A stretch of 64,000 nt of DNA, taken from the NCBI GenBank assembly GCA_022661535.1, contig JAKULF010000004.1:5828001-5892000 (forward strand). The letters are read 5' to 3'. Shown piece by piece: positions 45,696-57,408 of the stretch. The notes beneath the pieces were generated by a model. That model made no database searches. It was not told the origin of the DNA and saw only the letters and a program-made list of their open reading frames with translations. This DNA is from Eutypa lata (lineage: Eukaryota > Ascomycota > Sordariomycetes > Xylariales > Diatrypaceae). The first letter of the stretch is position 1, and the number at the start of each line of letters is the position of its first letter. The position numbers and the translations under genes are program-made.

Positions 45696-48064
45696 TGGAT
45701 AACGAATCAATTTTCTACGTGGCTATATAGATTGAAATACATGGGAAGGCATTATGGAAGTACCTATTGTCTCGTATCGTATATTTGATTATTACTTTTG
45801 AGCACTCAAATCATTGGAACTAATCCGAAATCTCTACGAATGAGTGAAATGTAAGCGGATATATCCCTAGGTTGACAAGCAATATTAAAGCCATGCTGGA
45901 TTCCTATGCCTATATTATTTGCGATGAGTCCCTTAGAGCTCGCTGCGTTGAATACCATTTTATATCTACCCTGAAGTATCATCCTTATCGTCGTTAATAT
46001 AAGCAACGCGCATCTTATAAAAGTCAATGCCTACTTGTATCTGTGATATTCCTTAACAGTAAATGGGAATACGGGAGCTTAAGTATTGTGTGTTCTTCTG
46101 GACGTGCTTTCGAAATGAAAGCATTTTATCATATATATATGTATATAAAACATATATGAGGGTTAAAATTATAGAACATTATCTTTCGTGTCTTATTAGT
46201 TGCCGACGGAGTTTAGTAGCCAACCGGAGGTTTTTGAAGTCAGGAGGATCTCCGTGATCCGTTTATTTAGGTAGCTTATTGGTTTGAATATTGACAGGGC
46301 AACCGTTACATCCTTAATCACTATTATCTCAAGAGCGGTGTTATTGAACAGGGGTCAGGATTGCCTAAATTGTTCCATACGTAACCCCATCAAGGATACT
46401 CACGTTTAGTGAATGTTCTATACCGCTTCTTTGACCGATGATTTTCAAGATCGATTGGAAATACCTTCCTCCGCTGTCGGTTATTCGGCGTGCGAAACCC
46501 TCCGATCCGTCGGTTTGCTTCGTCAGCTTACTCCTTCGGCCGAGTTACACGGATGCCTGACTAAGAATCAGAGTTGGAAAAGATCCCTACAGACGAGGGG
46601 GAAAAGAGGCCACCCAATGAAACATCCCGACTACGTAGATAGGAAAATAGTAAGCAGGCCGAAAAGAGGAATAAGCGTCTGAACATCCATACGGTTGATG
46701 CAGTCGCCGCATAGTCGGCGGTATCGATAAATATTCTGGCCAATGATTTCTTGTTAGTATACACACACACAGGCGATATTCACTTTGGAAGCCAAGAGAA
46801 TGACCAGCTCTACCCTGAAGTAGCATATCGCAGTCTATTGCGAAGAAAGGATGGATGACAGCCATGGGTCATTAATATGTATTCCACAGTATGGATTCAG
46901 CCACCCGCAGATCCACAAGCCGTGCGCTCCCCGAACCTTAATGACAATAAGCATAAATACGCCGTGGCTAGCAGCTAGTAGAGTCCGGCGTTGATCATCA
47001 GACCTACAAATCTATATACGTAATCAGATGTTTCACACTCCATGTAAAGGAGCAGCTACATGAACGACTTGACTGCAGCACCGATATGTGCTAGTCTTGG
47101 CTCATAAAGGGGGCTGTAAGTTAACACATGCTAGCGTAAGCTTCTTCTCTACGAGGCAGCCAGTAATTACGTCAAAGAGTAACGACGTGTACAACATCTT
47201 ACCGCGGGGTTCATGTTCGATTCCCTATATCTAGCGAAGACAATTACGTACCGTCTAGGCGTATATAAGGCTGAATTGCATGGGAGGTTGTACGGGATAC
47301 CCTTTCAGTACTACTTTGAGACCATAGCGCATGTCTTACTTGCATGAAGAAACTGTAACCCTATAGGGCGGCGTTTGCCCACCTTCCCACAGGGTATAAA
47401 CTAGTTGATTGCAACTGAATCAAACCAATAAACGACCTCCTATGTAGGCGTGGGAGATGCAATCCTACACGCCGAGTTCGGCATGCACCAGAGCCTCCTG
47501 ATCGACGTTCTAGGTCAAGAACTCTTTCGAACACTGCATAAGTAGCTTGCCGAAGAATGCAGGGGGGTTTATACAACTTGGTTTACGCGCAATACACGTT
47601 CGAAGTTTCAACTGACTCAGCACCCCGCGCTGATGTAACCAATGTTTAGGTCTGGTGAGCTTTACGAATTTTCGTGCTGCTATGTAATTAAAAAGAAAAT
47701 AAAGAGGAATGAAGAGCGAGGCTATACGAGATAATCTGGAACTTTCCTGGCGTATCTCAATGCTGTAGGAAACTTGAGCCCCTGCGGAAAGGATGTAGCA
47801 CACTGGGGTCCATGGATATTAGGAACATATTACTTACTATGTACGGGACAGTTGCCACGCATGATGCAATGACTGCAGATAAGATATGCACAATAATCTA
47901 ATGAGCTTTGACGATTATAAGCACGCATTAGGATGGGTGGGGGGGGGCTACCAATGTGAAACGATTTGATGTTGCCGATTTCCCTCTTTGTTCCGACTCG
48001 ATGGCTATCCAATGTTCTAGGACATTAACTGCAACGCATCCATTAAACGGAAATAGTAGCTAAC
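45696..48064. other. Gene-poor region with a possible retroelement scrap
   Basis: About 2.4 kb between the PKS and the Myb gene. Apart from a possible LINE-like remnant at about 47.25 kb nothing is supported. Several small ORFs have no domain or codon support. Confidence 0.5.
47249..47400 (+). pseudogene. Possible LINE-type retrotransposon ORF2 scrap
   Basis: Frame from 47249 reads YRLGVYKAELHGRLYGIPF, then YYFETIAHVLLA, a stop, and RNCNPIGRRLPTFPQ. The pattern (LG-Y---L-GR ... ETIAHVLL-CRNC) resembles the zinc-knuckle-like end of Tad1-type LINE ORF2 proteins, with its first Cys pair lost. It is a very short and degenerate match. Confidence 0.25.
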
Positions 48065-49478
48065 ATGGGCGGAGCTGAACGAAGAGCGCCGAAACGGTGG
48101 ACAGAGGAAGAGGACAAGATATTGTGGGAGGAGACCCGGAAACAATGTACGTGCCCTTGCGAATCCCATGACCGAACATCAACAGGAACTGTGCTGAAGA
48201 TACGTACGGGTAGCGAAATCTGGCAACGTGAAAGACTGGAATCGCATAGCAGCGAAGTTACCGAACCGAACCAACAAAGATTGCCGAAAGCGATGGGTTA
48301 ACACGCTTAGCGGGAGCCTCAAAAAGGGGGCCTGGAGTGAGGACGAGGATGAGCGATTAATCGCAGCAGTGAATTCCCATGGTCAGAAGTATGTCAGCCC
48401 CCGCAATCTCTACTTCACCATCGTGGTTTAATCTCACTAATAACACAAATTCAAGGTGGACCTTGGTAGCCAGCATGGTTGGCCTTCGAAGCCCTGACCG
48501 TAAGAAACCTCTTCTCTAGGGCAATATATTAGCATCCTTTGCTCCTAGCCCAACCCCGCATGCTGACGTTTGGTGCGGCTATAGAATGCTCAAAACGATG
48601 GCAACACAATCTTGATCCGAAGCTAGAGCACAGAGGATGGACTCAGGCGGAAGTGCGTACCCGTTCAATTCAAAGATCATGCTGAACAGACTCGCTGACA
48701 ATAAATATCCATGGTATAGGACGAACTTCTTCTGGAATCAGTAGAGAAACACGGACGAGAGTGGAAATTGATTCAAGAACTCAGTTACAATACGCGGTCG
48801 AGGAATGATCTGAAGAACAGATACTCAATTTTGACCAGGAGACGTGACTCATTATCCGCCCAGGGTGCGCAGCGACGAGCCAATTCCCCCTCGACATCCG
48901 GCAGCTCCAGCACGTCTACTCCGGGTAGAGTGCACGAAGAGAGCCTGGAATTTAAAGCAGATCCCGAAGATTTGCTGATGCAAGACCCCGACACTGGCGA
49001 GTATGCGCAGGACCCCGCGTACGACTGGGGCAACGGTACCATGGATGACAACTGGTTTAATTCCACACATATCGGACCGGATTCCTATCTGGACTCCACC
49101 AACCCTGATTTAGACCTAGCAGCAATATTTTCTTCGACAGAGGGCACGATCGTGGACGAAGGAGAATACAACACAGACCAGTTGTATGATGCCTCAGCAA
49201 ATGCCGCCCCGCAACAATTCCCCTGGGAAGGCTTGGGGACAGGTGAAGAAGCTTTGTTTGGTGATCTTGCGGATCTCCATATCCCTCCTGGCACCGGGAT
49301 CGACACGCCAGATACAGCACAGAACTCTATAGCCCAAGCGAGTGAAACGTTCGGGGAAATTTCTATGCGGAGAAGAGTATCATTGGTAGTCGACGAATGC
49401 GACTGGAGCACCTTAAACTATTTGATGGATGTATCCAAGCCGCTGAAAGGCAAGGTCAAGCTCGAGATGAACTTCTGA
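48065..49478 (+). CDS. Three-repeat Myb (SANT) transcription factor
   Basis: Predicted nuclear DNA-binding protein. Exons: 48065-48146, 48214-48388, 48456-48499, 48585-48652 and 48720-49478, giving 375 aa; every join keeps frame and falls inside Myb helices. Repeat 1 (about 10-57): KRWTEEEDKILWEE ... DWNRIAAKLPNRTNKDCRKRW. Repeat 2 (about 60-112): KKGAWSEDEDERLIAAVNSH ... WTLVASMVGLRSPDQCSKRW. Repeat 3 (about 113-160): HRGWTQAEDELLLESVEKHG ... WKLIQELSYNTRSRNDLKNRY. The periodic tryptophans are in place. The remainder is Ser-rich, then acidic (many D and E at about 195-300), suggesting an activation region. It starts 2.4 kb after the PKS and points the same way, so it might regulate the locus, but nothing in the sequence proves that. 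Confidence 0.88.
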
Positions 49479-50722
49479 GGAAATATTTGTATACGAAGCT
49501 AGACTAGACTATGTGTGGATTTCGGCGGGTGCGTATTCTTTTTGGGATTCAACAAATACATGTATAGACAGACAAGATTTTATTACTCGGGCAGAACCTA
49601 GCTCAACTATAGGTTGCGGTAGAAATTAGTCTTAGGATCCGTTATAAAGAAGGTTGCCTTTTATTTTTATTTTTTATTTTTCTTTTCACTTTATATTAAT
49701 ACTGTGCTCGCAACGAAACCGCTTACTTAATTTGACTAGCCGAGTCACTATATTCCATGGTGTTATATCACTTCACCTGGAAACTTTCTCATATTCTGAT
49801 GATAGCTCTTTTGAGTATTACACTATCACCCCATTAAAAAAAAATGCTATATCAAGCGTATCATGAAGACCAAATCCTAGTATAGCATGAACTAACAGTT
49901 GACATGCTAAATCACCTAATTATCCATTCATCCTTCCACAATGCTTTTAACTCCTAGAATGGCATATGGCAATCAATAGAGAACAAGGGTATTGAGGACA
50001 TTGATGGTAACACTGATGAAGATAGCCATAGTTGTTAACCCCTGTTTGTGGAGTTATCTTAACTTTATTTTAACCTCCCTCATAACAGCAGGCTACCTAG
50101 GTACCCTGAAAGGACGGAGTTATAAAGGACCTGGATTTTATATTTGATTCGTTCTCTCAGTTACCATATTGGGGCTATATAATTGAATTCATCCCTACAA
50201 ACCCTTCAAATCAGACACCTCAAACCATCCTGTTCAGGGTTGGTGGGGTCAGTTTGGTCCTGCCATGTGGTATAGAAAGTGGATATTTTTCGCTTCTTGT
50301 TGGCGGTTCACTCCTTTTCTAACCATCTTAGGCGGTTGCATGATGGTCGTTGGTGACAAGGTGTGTGAGTTAGGGTGGATTCCTCGGGAATGATTGGTTG
50401 CCATATGGATCTATCCAAGGGCCCAAGCTGCCAAGGCGATCGGTAATATGGAGATGCCTCATAATCCTAATCACTTAAGAAAGGAATCAAAATAACTATC
50501 GACTTGGCTACAGAAATACAATTCGGGTGGGGGTTCAGGGGTTATAAAGGCTCCACCACTACTTAGATTCCCTTCCGATCACTTACGGACCAGATGTATA
50601 GCGATCATGCGTTGTTGAATTTTCTCTTCTCATATACCCACCCAAGAAGCCTTGGTGCTCTTAACTTTATATTCAGCGTTGCCCGCTCCAAGAAAACTTC
50701 CTTAACAAACAACTGACCTCCC
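49479..50722. other. Intergenic region
   Basis: About 1.2 kb between the Myb and HET genes, containing a T-rich stretch (49658-49690) and one CTACCTAGGTACC motif near 50093. No gene is supported. Confidence 0.5.
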
Positions 50723-52717
50723 ATGTCAACTCCAGCCACCTCTAACAATGGCGCCATCAGGTGTTGCGCATGCCTATTCATGTTGCCGAAAGAAGCTTTG
50801 TCACTACCGCAGGACACACCACTATCAAGCGCCTTCAAGCCGAATTTCACCAAAAATAATGAGCACGAGGTAAGCCTAGACCTTCTAGGCGAGTCAGGAA
50901 ACCGTGGATGTTCCGTATGCATCTACCTCAAAGCGGCTATCATGGAGTACTATGGAGCTAACGAGGTGGAGGACATCACTTGGACGCCTGGCGGTTTCTA
51001 CGTTGGGCCTACAATGGACAGCTGGGATACGTTCACCTTAGCTGGAGATAACGACGCATTGCTGAAAGATGGTATGAATTCATCTCTGGAAGCCCAAAGC
51101 TACCACCCCTATCTCGGGAGGTTTGACATTCCATGTGGCGACACCGGGAGCAAGAAGGCCCTCGACCGCCTTCGAAAATGGCTTTCGAGATGCACCGAAG
51201 AACATACCCATTGCGGGGAAGCCGACCCTAAATCAATGCCTCATCGGGTGCTCGAGATTGAGGACTGCAAGACAGCGCGTGTCCGCCTTATTGACAGCCG
51301 AGACATGCGTGAGAAGTACGCTTGCCTCAGCCACCGCTGGTGTCCCGAGACAGTAATCGCGTCACTGCTCCAGGGGAATTTTGAAGAGTACACTCAGAGA
51401 GTACCGGATACTGCTCTGTATGCTCTGCTGAGAGACGCTATCCTGATCGCTGGTCTGGCGGGGTTGAGATTCATATGGATCGATTGCTTGTGTATCATTC
51501 AGGACGACTCCCACGACTGGACTACCGAGGCCGCCACGATGGCGTCCGTCTATGAAAACGCCTTCCTGACAATAGCATCGTCGGGGTGCGATAATAGCAG
51601 CACTCTCTTCAGTAAAGCTCCGCAGAGGTTTGTAACAGAGATAAAGCCTCCTGGAAGTGCCAGTGTGTTAGTTCGACCGCAATTGCAGCACCCAGTTTGG
51701 AGGCGTGCAGATCATTATTGTGAATTCTCTACCGCACCAGAATATCCTCTGATGAGTCGGGCGTGGGTATACCAAGAGCGCATGTTATCGAGACGGACAG
51801 TCCATTTCACGAGGCAGGAGCTAGTTTGGGAATGCGTAGAGAGTATCTGGTGCGAGTGTGATAGTGGCTACGCCCCGCTTAGCGACACCTCGAGCGTTAA
51901 TATACCTTTGAAGCATTTCCCACTCCGTGACTACTTCAGGGCACCGTGGGGAAATATCGTGGCCGCGTTCACAAAGCTCAATCTTACCTTCGGTAGTGAT
52001 CGACTTCCTGCTCTATCTGGTGTGGCGAAGCGCTATGGGCAGTACCACGGGTTGACATATCTAGCCGGGCTGTGGAAAGAAATACTCGAGCGGGATTTCT
52101 TCTGGGCTCTCAGGGCTAGGTCGCTATCTGACGGTGATCTGGGCCCGAGACCCGAGCCTAGGTTTGCCCCGACCTGGTCTTGGGCCTCAGTTAAGGGATT
52201 CACCTGCGTCCTAGGCAGGGAGAATTCGGATGGAAATCCCTGTGAATTCTTGACGTTCCATGGTCATGATATTGAGGCTGTGCCGGGTGGAGATGGTTTC
52301 GGGAAACTTCTCAAGGCGCAACTGTATGTCTCAGGGCCTGTGATATTTGGGACCCTACTTTACCCAGCATCCTGGGAAAATCCTAAAAGCATGAGAGATC
52401 TCGAACGCTGCCATTTTCAAATGGGGCAAGAGGTGTTTAAGTTCCAAGTAGATTATGATTTCACTTTCCCGGGGCCCAACTTTATTCGCTCCGGAGAGCA
52501 AATAGCCTGTCTCTTGGTACACAGCGAGGGAACTATGCCTCGCCGTAATGGACTGCTTGGACCTCCAAAAGCAAACGGGATTGTCCTTCGGCCAGTTCAG
52601 GGGTTAGAGTTGACATTTGAACGGATTGGACATATAGGCGGTTCGTTATATGCTGCCGCTCCTGATGCAGCATATGCACTTGAACGTGCGCAAAACCTTC
52701 GTATCACGCTCGTATGA
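50723..52717 (+). CDS. Heterokaryon-incompatibility (HET) domain protein
   Basis: A single-exon 664-aa protein. The HET domain lies at about residues 199-350, with its three canonical blocks: YACLSHRW near 199-206, then GLRFIWIDCLCIIQDDSHDW, then EAATMASVYENAFLTIAS. HET domains (TIR-like) mediate allorecognition cell death or other NLR-linked responses in filamentous ascomycetes. The N-terminal 60 residues have a Cys-rich stretch (CCACLFM) and a second region RGCSVCIYLKAAI typical of this protein class; the C-terminal half has PLMSRAWVYQERMLSRRTVHF and FAPTWSWASVKG, also typical. No NACHT, ankyrin or WD-repeat partner domain follows, so this is a stand-alone HET protein. HET genes are commonly polymorphic; specificity cannot be inferred. 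Confidence 0.93.
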   Translation: MSTPATSNNGAIRCCACLFMLPKEALSLPQDTPLSSAFKPNFTKNNEHEVSLDLLGESGNRGCSVCIYLKAAIMEYYGANEVEDITWTPGGFYVGPTMDSWDTFTLAGDNDALLKDGMNSSLEAQSYHPYLGRFDIPCGDTGSKKALDRLRKWLSRCTEEHTHCGEADPKSMPHRVLEIEDCKTARVRLIDSRDMREKYACLSHRWCPETVIASLLQGNFEEYTQRVPDTALYALLRDAILIAGLAGLRFIWIDCLCIIQDDSHDWTTEAATMASVYENAFLTIASSGCDNSSTLFSKAPQRFVTEIKPPGSASVLVRPQLQHPVWRRADHYCEFSTAPEYPLMSRAWVYQERMLSRRTVHFTRQELVWECVESIWCECDSGYAPLSDTSSVNIPLKHFPLRDYFRAPWGNIVAAFTKLNLTFGSDRLPALSGVAKRYGQYHGLTYLAGLWKEILERDFFWALRARSLSDGDLGPRPEPRFAPTWSWASVKGFTCVLGRENSDGNPCEFLTFHGHDIEAVPGGDGFGKLLKAQLYVSGPVIFGTLLYPASWENPKSMRDLERCHFQMGQEVFKFQVDYDFTFPGPNFIRSGEQIACLLVHSEGTMPRRNGLLGPPKANGIVLRPVQGLELTFERIGHIGGSLYAAAPDAAYALERAQNLRITLV

Positions 52718-53049
52718 TACAAAATTTACTCTCCGGAGATCGATGACGGGCTTGAAGAACCTGCACATCTAAGTCTTCTTATGCAAGCAACATATTATTA
52801 TATTGAAGTCCTTGGAACGTATTCCAAAGACGAACTTGGAATACGGAAGATATACAAGGGGTACGCACTGGATATTGAGACAACCTCTTGGGTGTCCCTT
52901 TTGGTTGACTGAAGTAATATAATGGCTCATAATTTATAAAGTGTCAAACCTCGTACCTCTAATACCGAAAAGACGAAATACCAGGCTGTAAAACTGGCTC
53001 ATAATACATATATAAGTATTGCCTACTCACTAGCCTATTGAAGTGGCAT
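52718..53049. other. Short intergenic region between convergent genes
   Basis: 330 bp shared as 3' flank by the HET gene (+) and the aminopeptidase (-). A 10-bp hairpin (CGTATTCCAA with its complement 9 bp downstream) lies near 52817-52845. Confidence 0.5.
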
Positions 53050-54430
53050 TCACAAAGTAGCAAACGCGAGCTCGTAGACGAATCCCGTCACCAGCTTCGC
53101 ATGTTCCAGAATATGATCGAAGCTGACCGTGTCGTAAGCATCATCCTCTGTATGAATATAGGGGCTAGTGTTGTCCGCCGCAGCCTCGAAGATGAAAGCG
53201 CTTGGGTATCCCGCGTTATTGGCCGACGCGTGATCCGAACAAGCATAGCCGCATTGTGTCTCAACGGCTGGGATCGTGGTATACTATATGTCCGAAGAAA
53301 AAAAAGTATTAGCTTGCTACCGAATCTTTGGTAGGTAATTACGGGATCATAGACCGAAAACTTACCGCATCTAGTACCAGGCGCGTGAAGTTGGTCAAGC
53401 CCTCATCGACGAAATCCAGGATGACGCCGAACTCGCCGACCTCGCCCGGCGGTGCCCATCCCGTCATGTCTTGGTTGAGATACGCCTTCACGTCTACGCT
53501 CTCGGAGGCGTACTGGTCCCACACATCGGCGCTCCCGAGTAGCCCTGCTTCCTCTCCGGCATACCAATGGAACTCGATCGTGTTCTCGTTCTCGCCAGCG
53601 GCGATCTTGGGGTCCGACACGACGACGCGTAGCGCCTCCAACAGAGTCACCGTGCCCGATCCGTTGTCATCTATTGGACGTGTCAGCCGAAGTCCTCCGT
53701 TTTTTGACCTCCTTTTGCTCAGGGGCTGCTGCTCTTAACTATCAGGCACTGCTGATAACTAGCTGGCCTTACCTGCACCTGGGGATCTCCCCGTCTCATC
53801 CGCCCCGTTGACCGAGTCCAAATGGGCGCCGACCACCACTGTACTGGCGGCCTTGCCGGGGATCTTAGCGATGATGCTGACCTGGTCGAAGTCCTCGTGC
53901 GGGAAAGCCTCGGCCGTCGCGCCGTCGATGCCGCTAGCCGACACGACGCCCTGGACCTGCTCGAGGAGCCATTCCGAGGCCTGGACCCCCGTGTCGCTCA
54001 GGTAGTAGCGCGTCTCGAAGTCCGAGTACGTCTTCAGCGTGGTCCCGAGGTTTGCCTTGTCGAGGCTCGAGAGAAGAGCGTTCACGTCGTCGGCGTGGGC
54101 TACCTCGGCGGGAAATCCCGCGGCTGCTGCTTTCGCTGGTTTCACACGCTGGATCCCGGACGTGGATGAGAGGTTTGGGTGATTCGTGATGTCGATGAAG
54201 TTCTTGCCCTCCTGTTTGTAGTTTTAGCGAGTGCCGCTGCTTCCGGTGCTCGACGGACGGAACGGGATATAATGACTTACCTTCCGCAATTGCTGTTTTC
54301 CCGCAATGGTTACGACTTGAGTTATCCCTGGAGCGACCTCAATCGTGTATAGTTTCTCCCGTGGGACTTGGGGTAGGGCGGAAGCGGAAGCGGAAGCGGC
54401 GAGAGCCGCGACGAGGAAGCTGCGGATCAT
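53050..54430 (-). CDS. Secreted leucine aminopeptidase, M28 family
   Basis: A zinc exopeptidase that trims N-terminal residues from peptides outside the cell. Exons: 54430-54281, 54211-53773, 53670-53366 and 53283-53050, giving 375 aa, the usual length for fungal LAP1-type enzymes. The N-terminus [20 protein letters not shown] is a signal peptide; an ATG ten codons upstream is a less likely start. After a propeptide (about 20-85) the M28 zinc site is readable in order: His in VVGAHLDSV, Asp in ADDNGSGT, the catalytic and ligand Glu pair in [12 protein letters not shown], Asp in YLNQDMTGW and the last His in [11 protein letters not shown]. The Cys pair QCGYACSDH matches the family disulfide. 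All three introns are short and restore conserved stretches exactly. Confidence 0.95.
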
Positions 54431-55890
54431 GGTGGTGGTGACAAAGTGGTTTGCTAACAACTTTACGAAGATAAAGGAGAAGGTAATGGTCTGACAGCAG
54501 GTCGCATTGCTTTAATACGCATACCAGGTATGCTGGGGTAGGAAGGCATTGTTACGTCTTTCGCAATCTCAACGAGCACTTCATCGCGTGCCTAGACGCG
54601 TACCTGATATAGGAAGGAGGGTGGTCGAATGTGATTGGGGATCGTCAAGGATCCCCGCAACGGGAGTTGACTTGGCACCTTGGTCCCTTATCATCTTATG
54701 CCGTATGCCCTGTCATAAGCTACCATCGAGCAGTCACCAGCCATTCATTGGTCGGGAAATGGAGGTTATATAAGTGGTCATTTAAACCGTCTTCGCATGA
54801 CACTGGTACTTGAAAGTGTGGAACCTCTACCTATCGCGTAATAAACTTGGAAATATCGTAAGGCTATGCATGATCTAGGGCGACTGATCGGCCAGTTCGT
54901 GATATGCTGTGCTCTTTACACCACACGAGTTTCGTGGATCACATGCATTCGTGCATGCTCGGCGCTTGGCTTTCTGCTGAGTTAGGAAGGCTAAATTCGT
55001 TGCCAAGACGAATGTGTGATACCAACTAGAAATATATCTGCCAAGTATAAGATGATATGTTATGACATAAAGGGGCCTTCTCCTTTGATTCACTCGTTAG
55101 TTAACCATTGTATCGAGCTGAACAGAGGCGGACTATAACAAGAATAGGTATATAAATTTATCATTGCGCATCTTACAGTCTTGTGCCATCCTGAATGGAA
55201 TTAGATGGTTACCTCGAGACTCGCGCTTTTATCTAAGTCGTCATTAATCTGTAGAGAAGTAAGTGGCTAATAGTGAGCTACTAACGAACCTAACAATATA
55301 AAGACTACTAGCTGCCATCAGGACATACCATCTTCTCTTAGATTGTCCACATTGAATCATCATTGTTACTGCATTAAGCAACCATGGGTAGTTAGCCCAG
55401 TGAGAGGCCAACTGAATCATCAACGAATCTGCGCAGCTTATTATACGCAAAGCGCCGCTTGTTTGTTTAATGAACGTACGACCTTCTACACGGAACGCTC
55501 GGAGAGAGGCCGGCGCTAGCCCGGCAGTTGCTTGATCTTGGCGGCCTCGACTTCGGGGAGTTGGGATATCGGGGACAAGGGTCATCCGGGTGGAGCCTCT
55601 CCTTTCTCCTCCCACATAGCTCCACGCCATAGCGATATGTTTAAACAAAAAATTCTAGCTTATGTAAGTTACTCCGCCGCGAATAAGGCTCATTGATATT
55701 GTCATGCCGTCGGAGAGAATTTGAGATCAATAGATATATTTATTGACTTTGGGTTTGAACAAATTACCATTCAAGCCTAAAGAAGTAAAGAATGTACGAT
55801 CTGCTATGAGACAGCGATCCAGTCCTTGAAACTACATCTATCAAAAGGAGTGTGTTGACGCCACCTTCTTCGTAAACCGGTTCCTTCTAA
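54431..55890. other. Intergenic region
   Basis: About 1.46 kb: promoter of the aminopeptidase (-) and 3' flank of NMT1 (-). A 134-codon minus-strand ORF (55244-55648) has no recognisable domain and is not called. Confidence 0.5.
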
Positions 55891-57184
55891 CTAGGCCTCA
55901 ACCAGAGCGCTCTTAACCTCGAGACGGTGGAAGCCACCCTGGGCGGCGACCTCCTTCTGCAGCTCGACCATGCGCTTCTGGTCGCCGGTCGGGTCGGTCG
56001 ACTCGCCGCCGAGCGGCCAGGACAGGAACTCGTTGGTGTAGTTGGGCGCGAAGCTGTCCTCGAGGACGCCGAGGCGCTTGCCGTAGCGGGTGACCTTGTC
56101 CCAGTCGCGGCGGACGTTGGCGAGGCTCCGGGAGAAGTAGGCGAAGGAGCGCTCAAAGATCTTGCGGTTGAGCTCGGTGGCCATGGCGGGCTTGAAGTCG
56201 GCGTACTCGGCGTAGGCCGCGCCGGGCTCCGCCAGCACGAAGTCCGTCGCGCGCTTGACGGCGCGCATGAAGGCGCGGACCCGGTCCGGGTGCTCGGCCA
56301 GGAACGCCTCGTTGCCGATGTACAGGATGGTGCAGAAGCAGCAGCAGCCCAGCTCGGCCAGCTCGTCGATGCGCAGCATCTGCACGTCGGACTTGGGCCG
56401 GCCCTGGCCCGCGAGCCACTCCTCCAGCTCCACCATCTGCACGTTCTCCAGCCCGATGCCCGCGTCGATCTCGCCGCGGATGATCGCCTTGGAGACGTTC
56501 ATGCCGCACCGGACCGCGGTGTAGTCGTCCGGCGTCATGCCGTAGTGCGAGGTCAGCTCGTCAATTTGGATCTGTGGGAATTAGTTGGTCAGCGCGCGCG
56601 TTTCTTTTAGAGAAAGCGAAGAAGGCAGGTCAGGTAGACGGAAATACACACCTTTCCGAATTCGCCGACGTATCCAATCCGCTTCCCCTTGAGGGTCTTG
56701 AAATCGGAGGTGATCCCGCTGTCCTTCAGGTACACGACTCCAGTGAAAGGCTCATCAAGGAGAGAGCCGATAGACAGCACGGGGAAGTCGCGGGCTTTCG
56801 CCTGTAGAGAATTAATGTGTTAGCTCAGCAGAGAGAGGCATAAGCTCTAGATTGATGCTACTTACAGCTAGCGTGTGGATCATGGCCTTGAAACCAAGAT
56901 CGACTTTCCCGGTGCCGATGATTTCGGTGACATCCTGTTTTACTAGAGTGAGAAGTATGTACCAAAATGATGTCACTTTTCAATAGATCATACACTCGGG
57001 TCGTTGGGCTCTAGTAGAGCAACTTTGATGCCTTCATCCTTAAAGTAGCCTTTGGCCTGGGCGAGGTATAGGGGCGCATGGTACGGGGTGGCATGCCTGT
57101 TAGTGTTAGTCTGACATCTATTCCAACAGGAGGCCTGCATTATGCTTGCCAGTTGGTCAAGAAGGTGATCTTGTCGGTAGACAT
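55891..57184 (-). CDS. NMT1: Thiamine pyrimidine (HMP-P) synthase, NMT1/THI5 family, with an apparent frameshift
   Basis: Makes hydroxymethylpyrimidine phosphate for thiamine from its own active-site His and PLP. Exons: 57184-57150, 57096-56994, 56934-56866, 56799-56652 and 56571-55891, about 345 codons. The start is [12 protein letters not shown]. Conserved stretches: [64 protein letters not shown] and the iron-binding-type cluster [11 protein letters not shown]. Intron 1 is GC-AG (TG|GCAAGC ... TAACAG) and splits the Trp codon. In exon 4 the frame reads ...DFPVLSIGS and then hits TGA; two bases later the family sequence resumes at DEPF. A CT pair seems to be missing around 56758-56764. All other joins are intact. 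This is either a recent null allele or an assembly error. The 5' leader carries a TPP riboswitch. Confidence 0.88.
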
Positions 57185-57249
57185 GGCGAACCAAGTATAA
57201 CTGCAACAGTCAACATTTACCTCCCTGACGAATAAGGGGTAGGGAAATA

Positions 57250-57408
57250 GCATGTCCTTTCGCTGGAATTATCCAGATCAAGTTTGAACGGTGTGATCTC
57301 AGCCACTAGGAATCCCACCTTCTCTGATTATAAAAAAAAGCCCCCGACCGAAGTCGAGGAACGAGTTCGTGACCAAGAGAAAGGGAGAAACCCGGGCACC
57401 CGCCATGC
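57250..57408 (-). promoter_or_regulatory. TPP riboswitch (THI element) in the NMT1 leader
   Basis: On the minus strand the aptamer starts GCATGGCGGGTG (57408) and ends GGACATGC (57250), giving a closing P1 helix of GCATG with CATGC. The universally conserved CTGAGA is at 57302-57297 and the pyrophosphate-sensor half GATCTGGATAATTCCAGCGAA at 57279-57259 is nearly perfect. The long variable P3 arm between them is typical of fungal aptamers. A GTAACG donor lies 15 nt upstream (57423) and a TTGCAG acceptor at 57201, 17 nt before the start codon, so the aptamer sits inside a 5' UTR intron. In Neurospora NMT1 the same arrangement controls alternative splicing: ligand binding favours unproductive leader forms. 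Similar control is inferred here. Confidence 0.95.

Noticed and set aside
55244..55648. 134-codon minus-strand ORF upstream of the aminopeptidase
   Set aside because: No recognisable motif; the composition is uneven and no extension by splicing was convincing.
55927..56610. 227-codon plus-strand ORF antisense to NMT1
   Set aside because: It is a shadow of the GC-rich last exon of NMT1, whose minus-strand translation is unmistakable.
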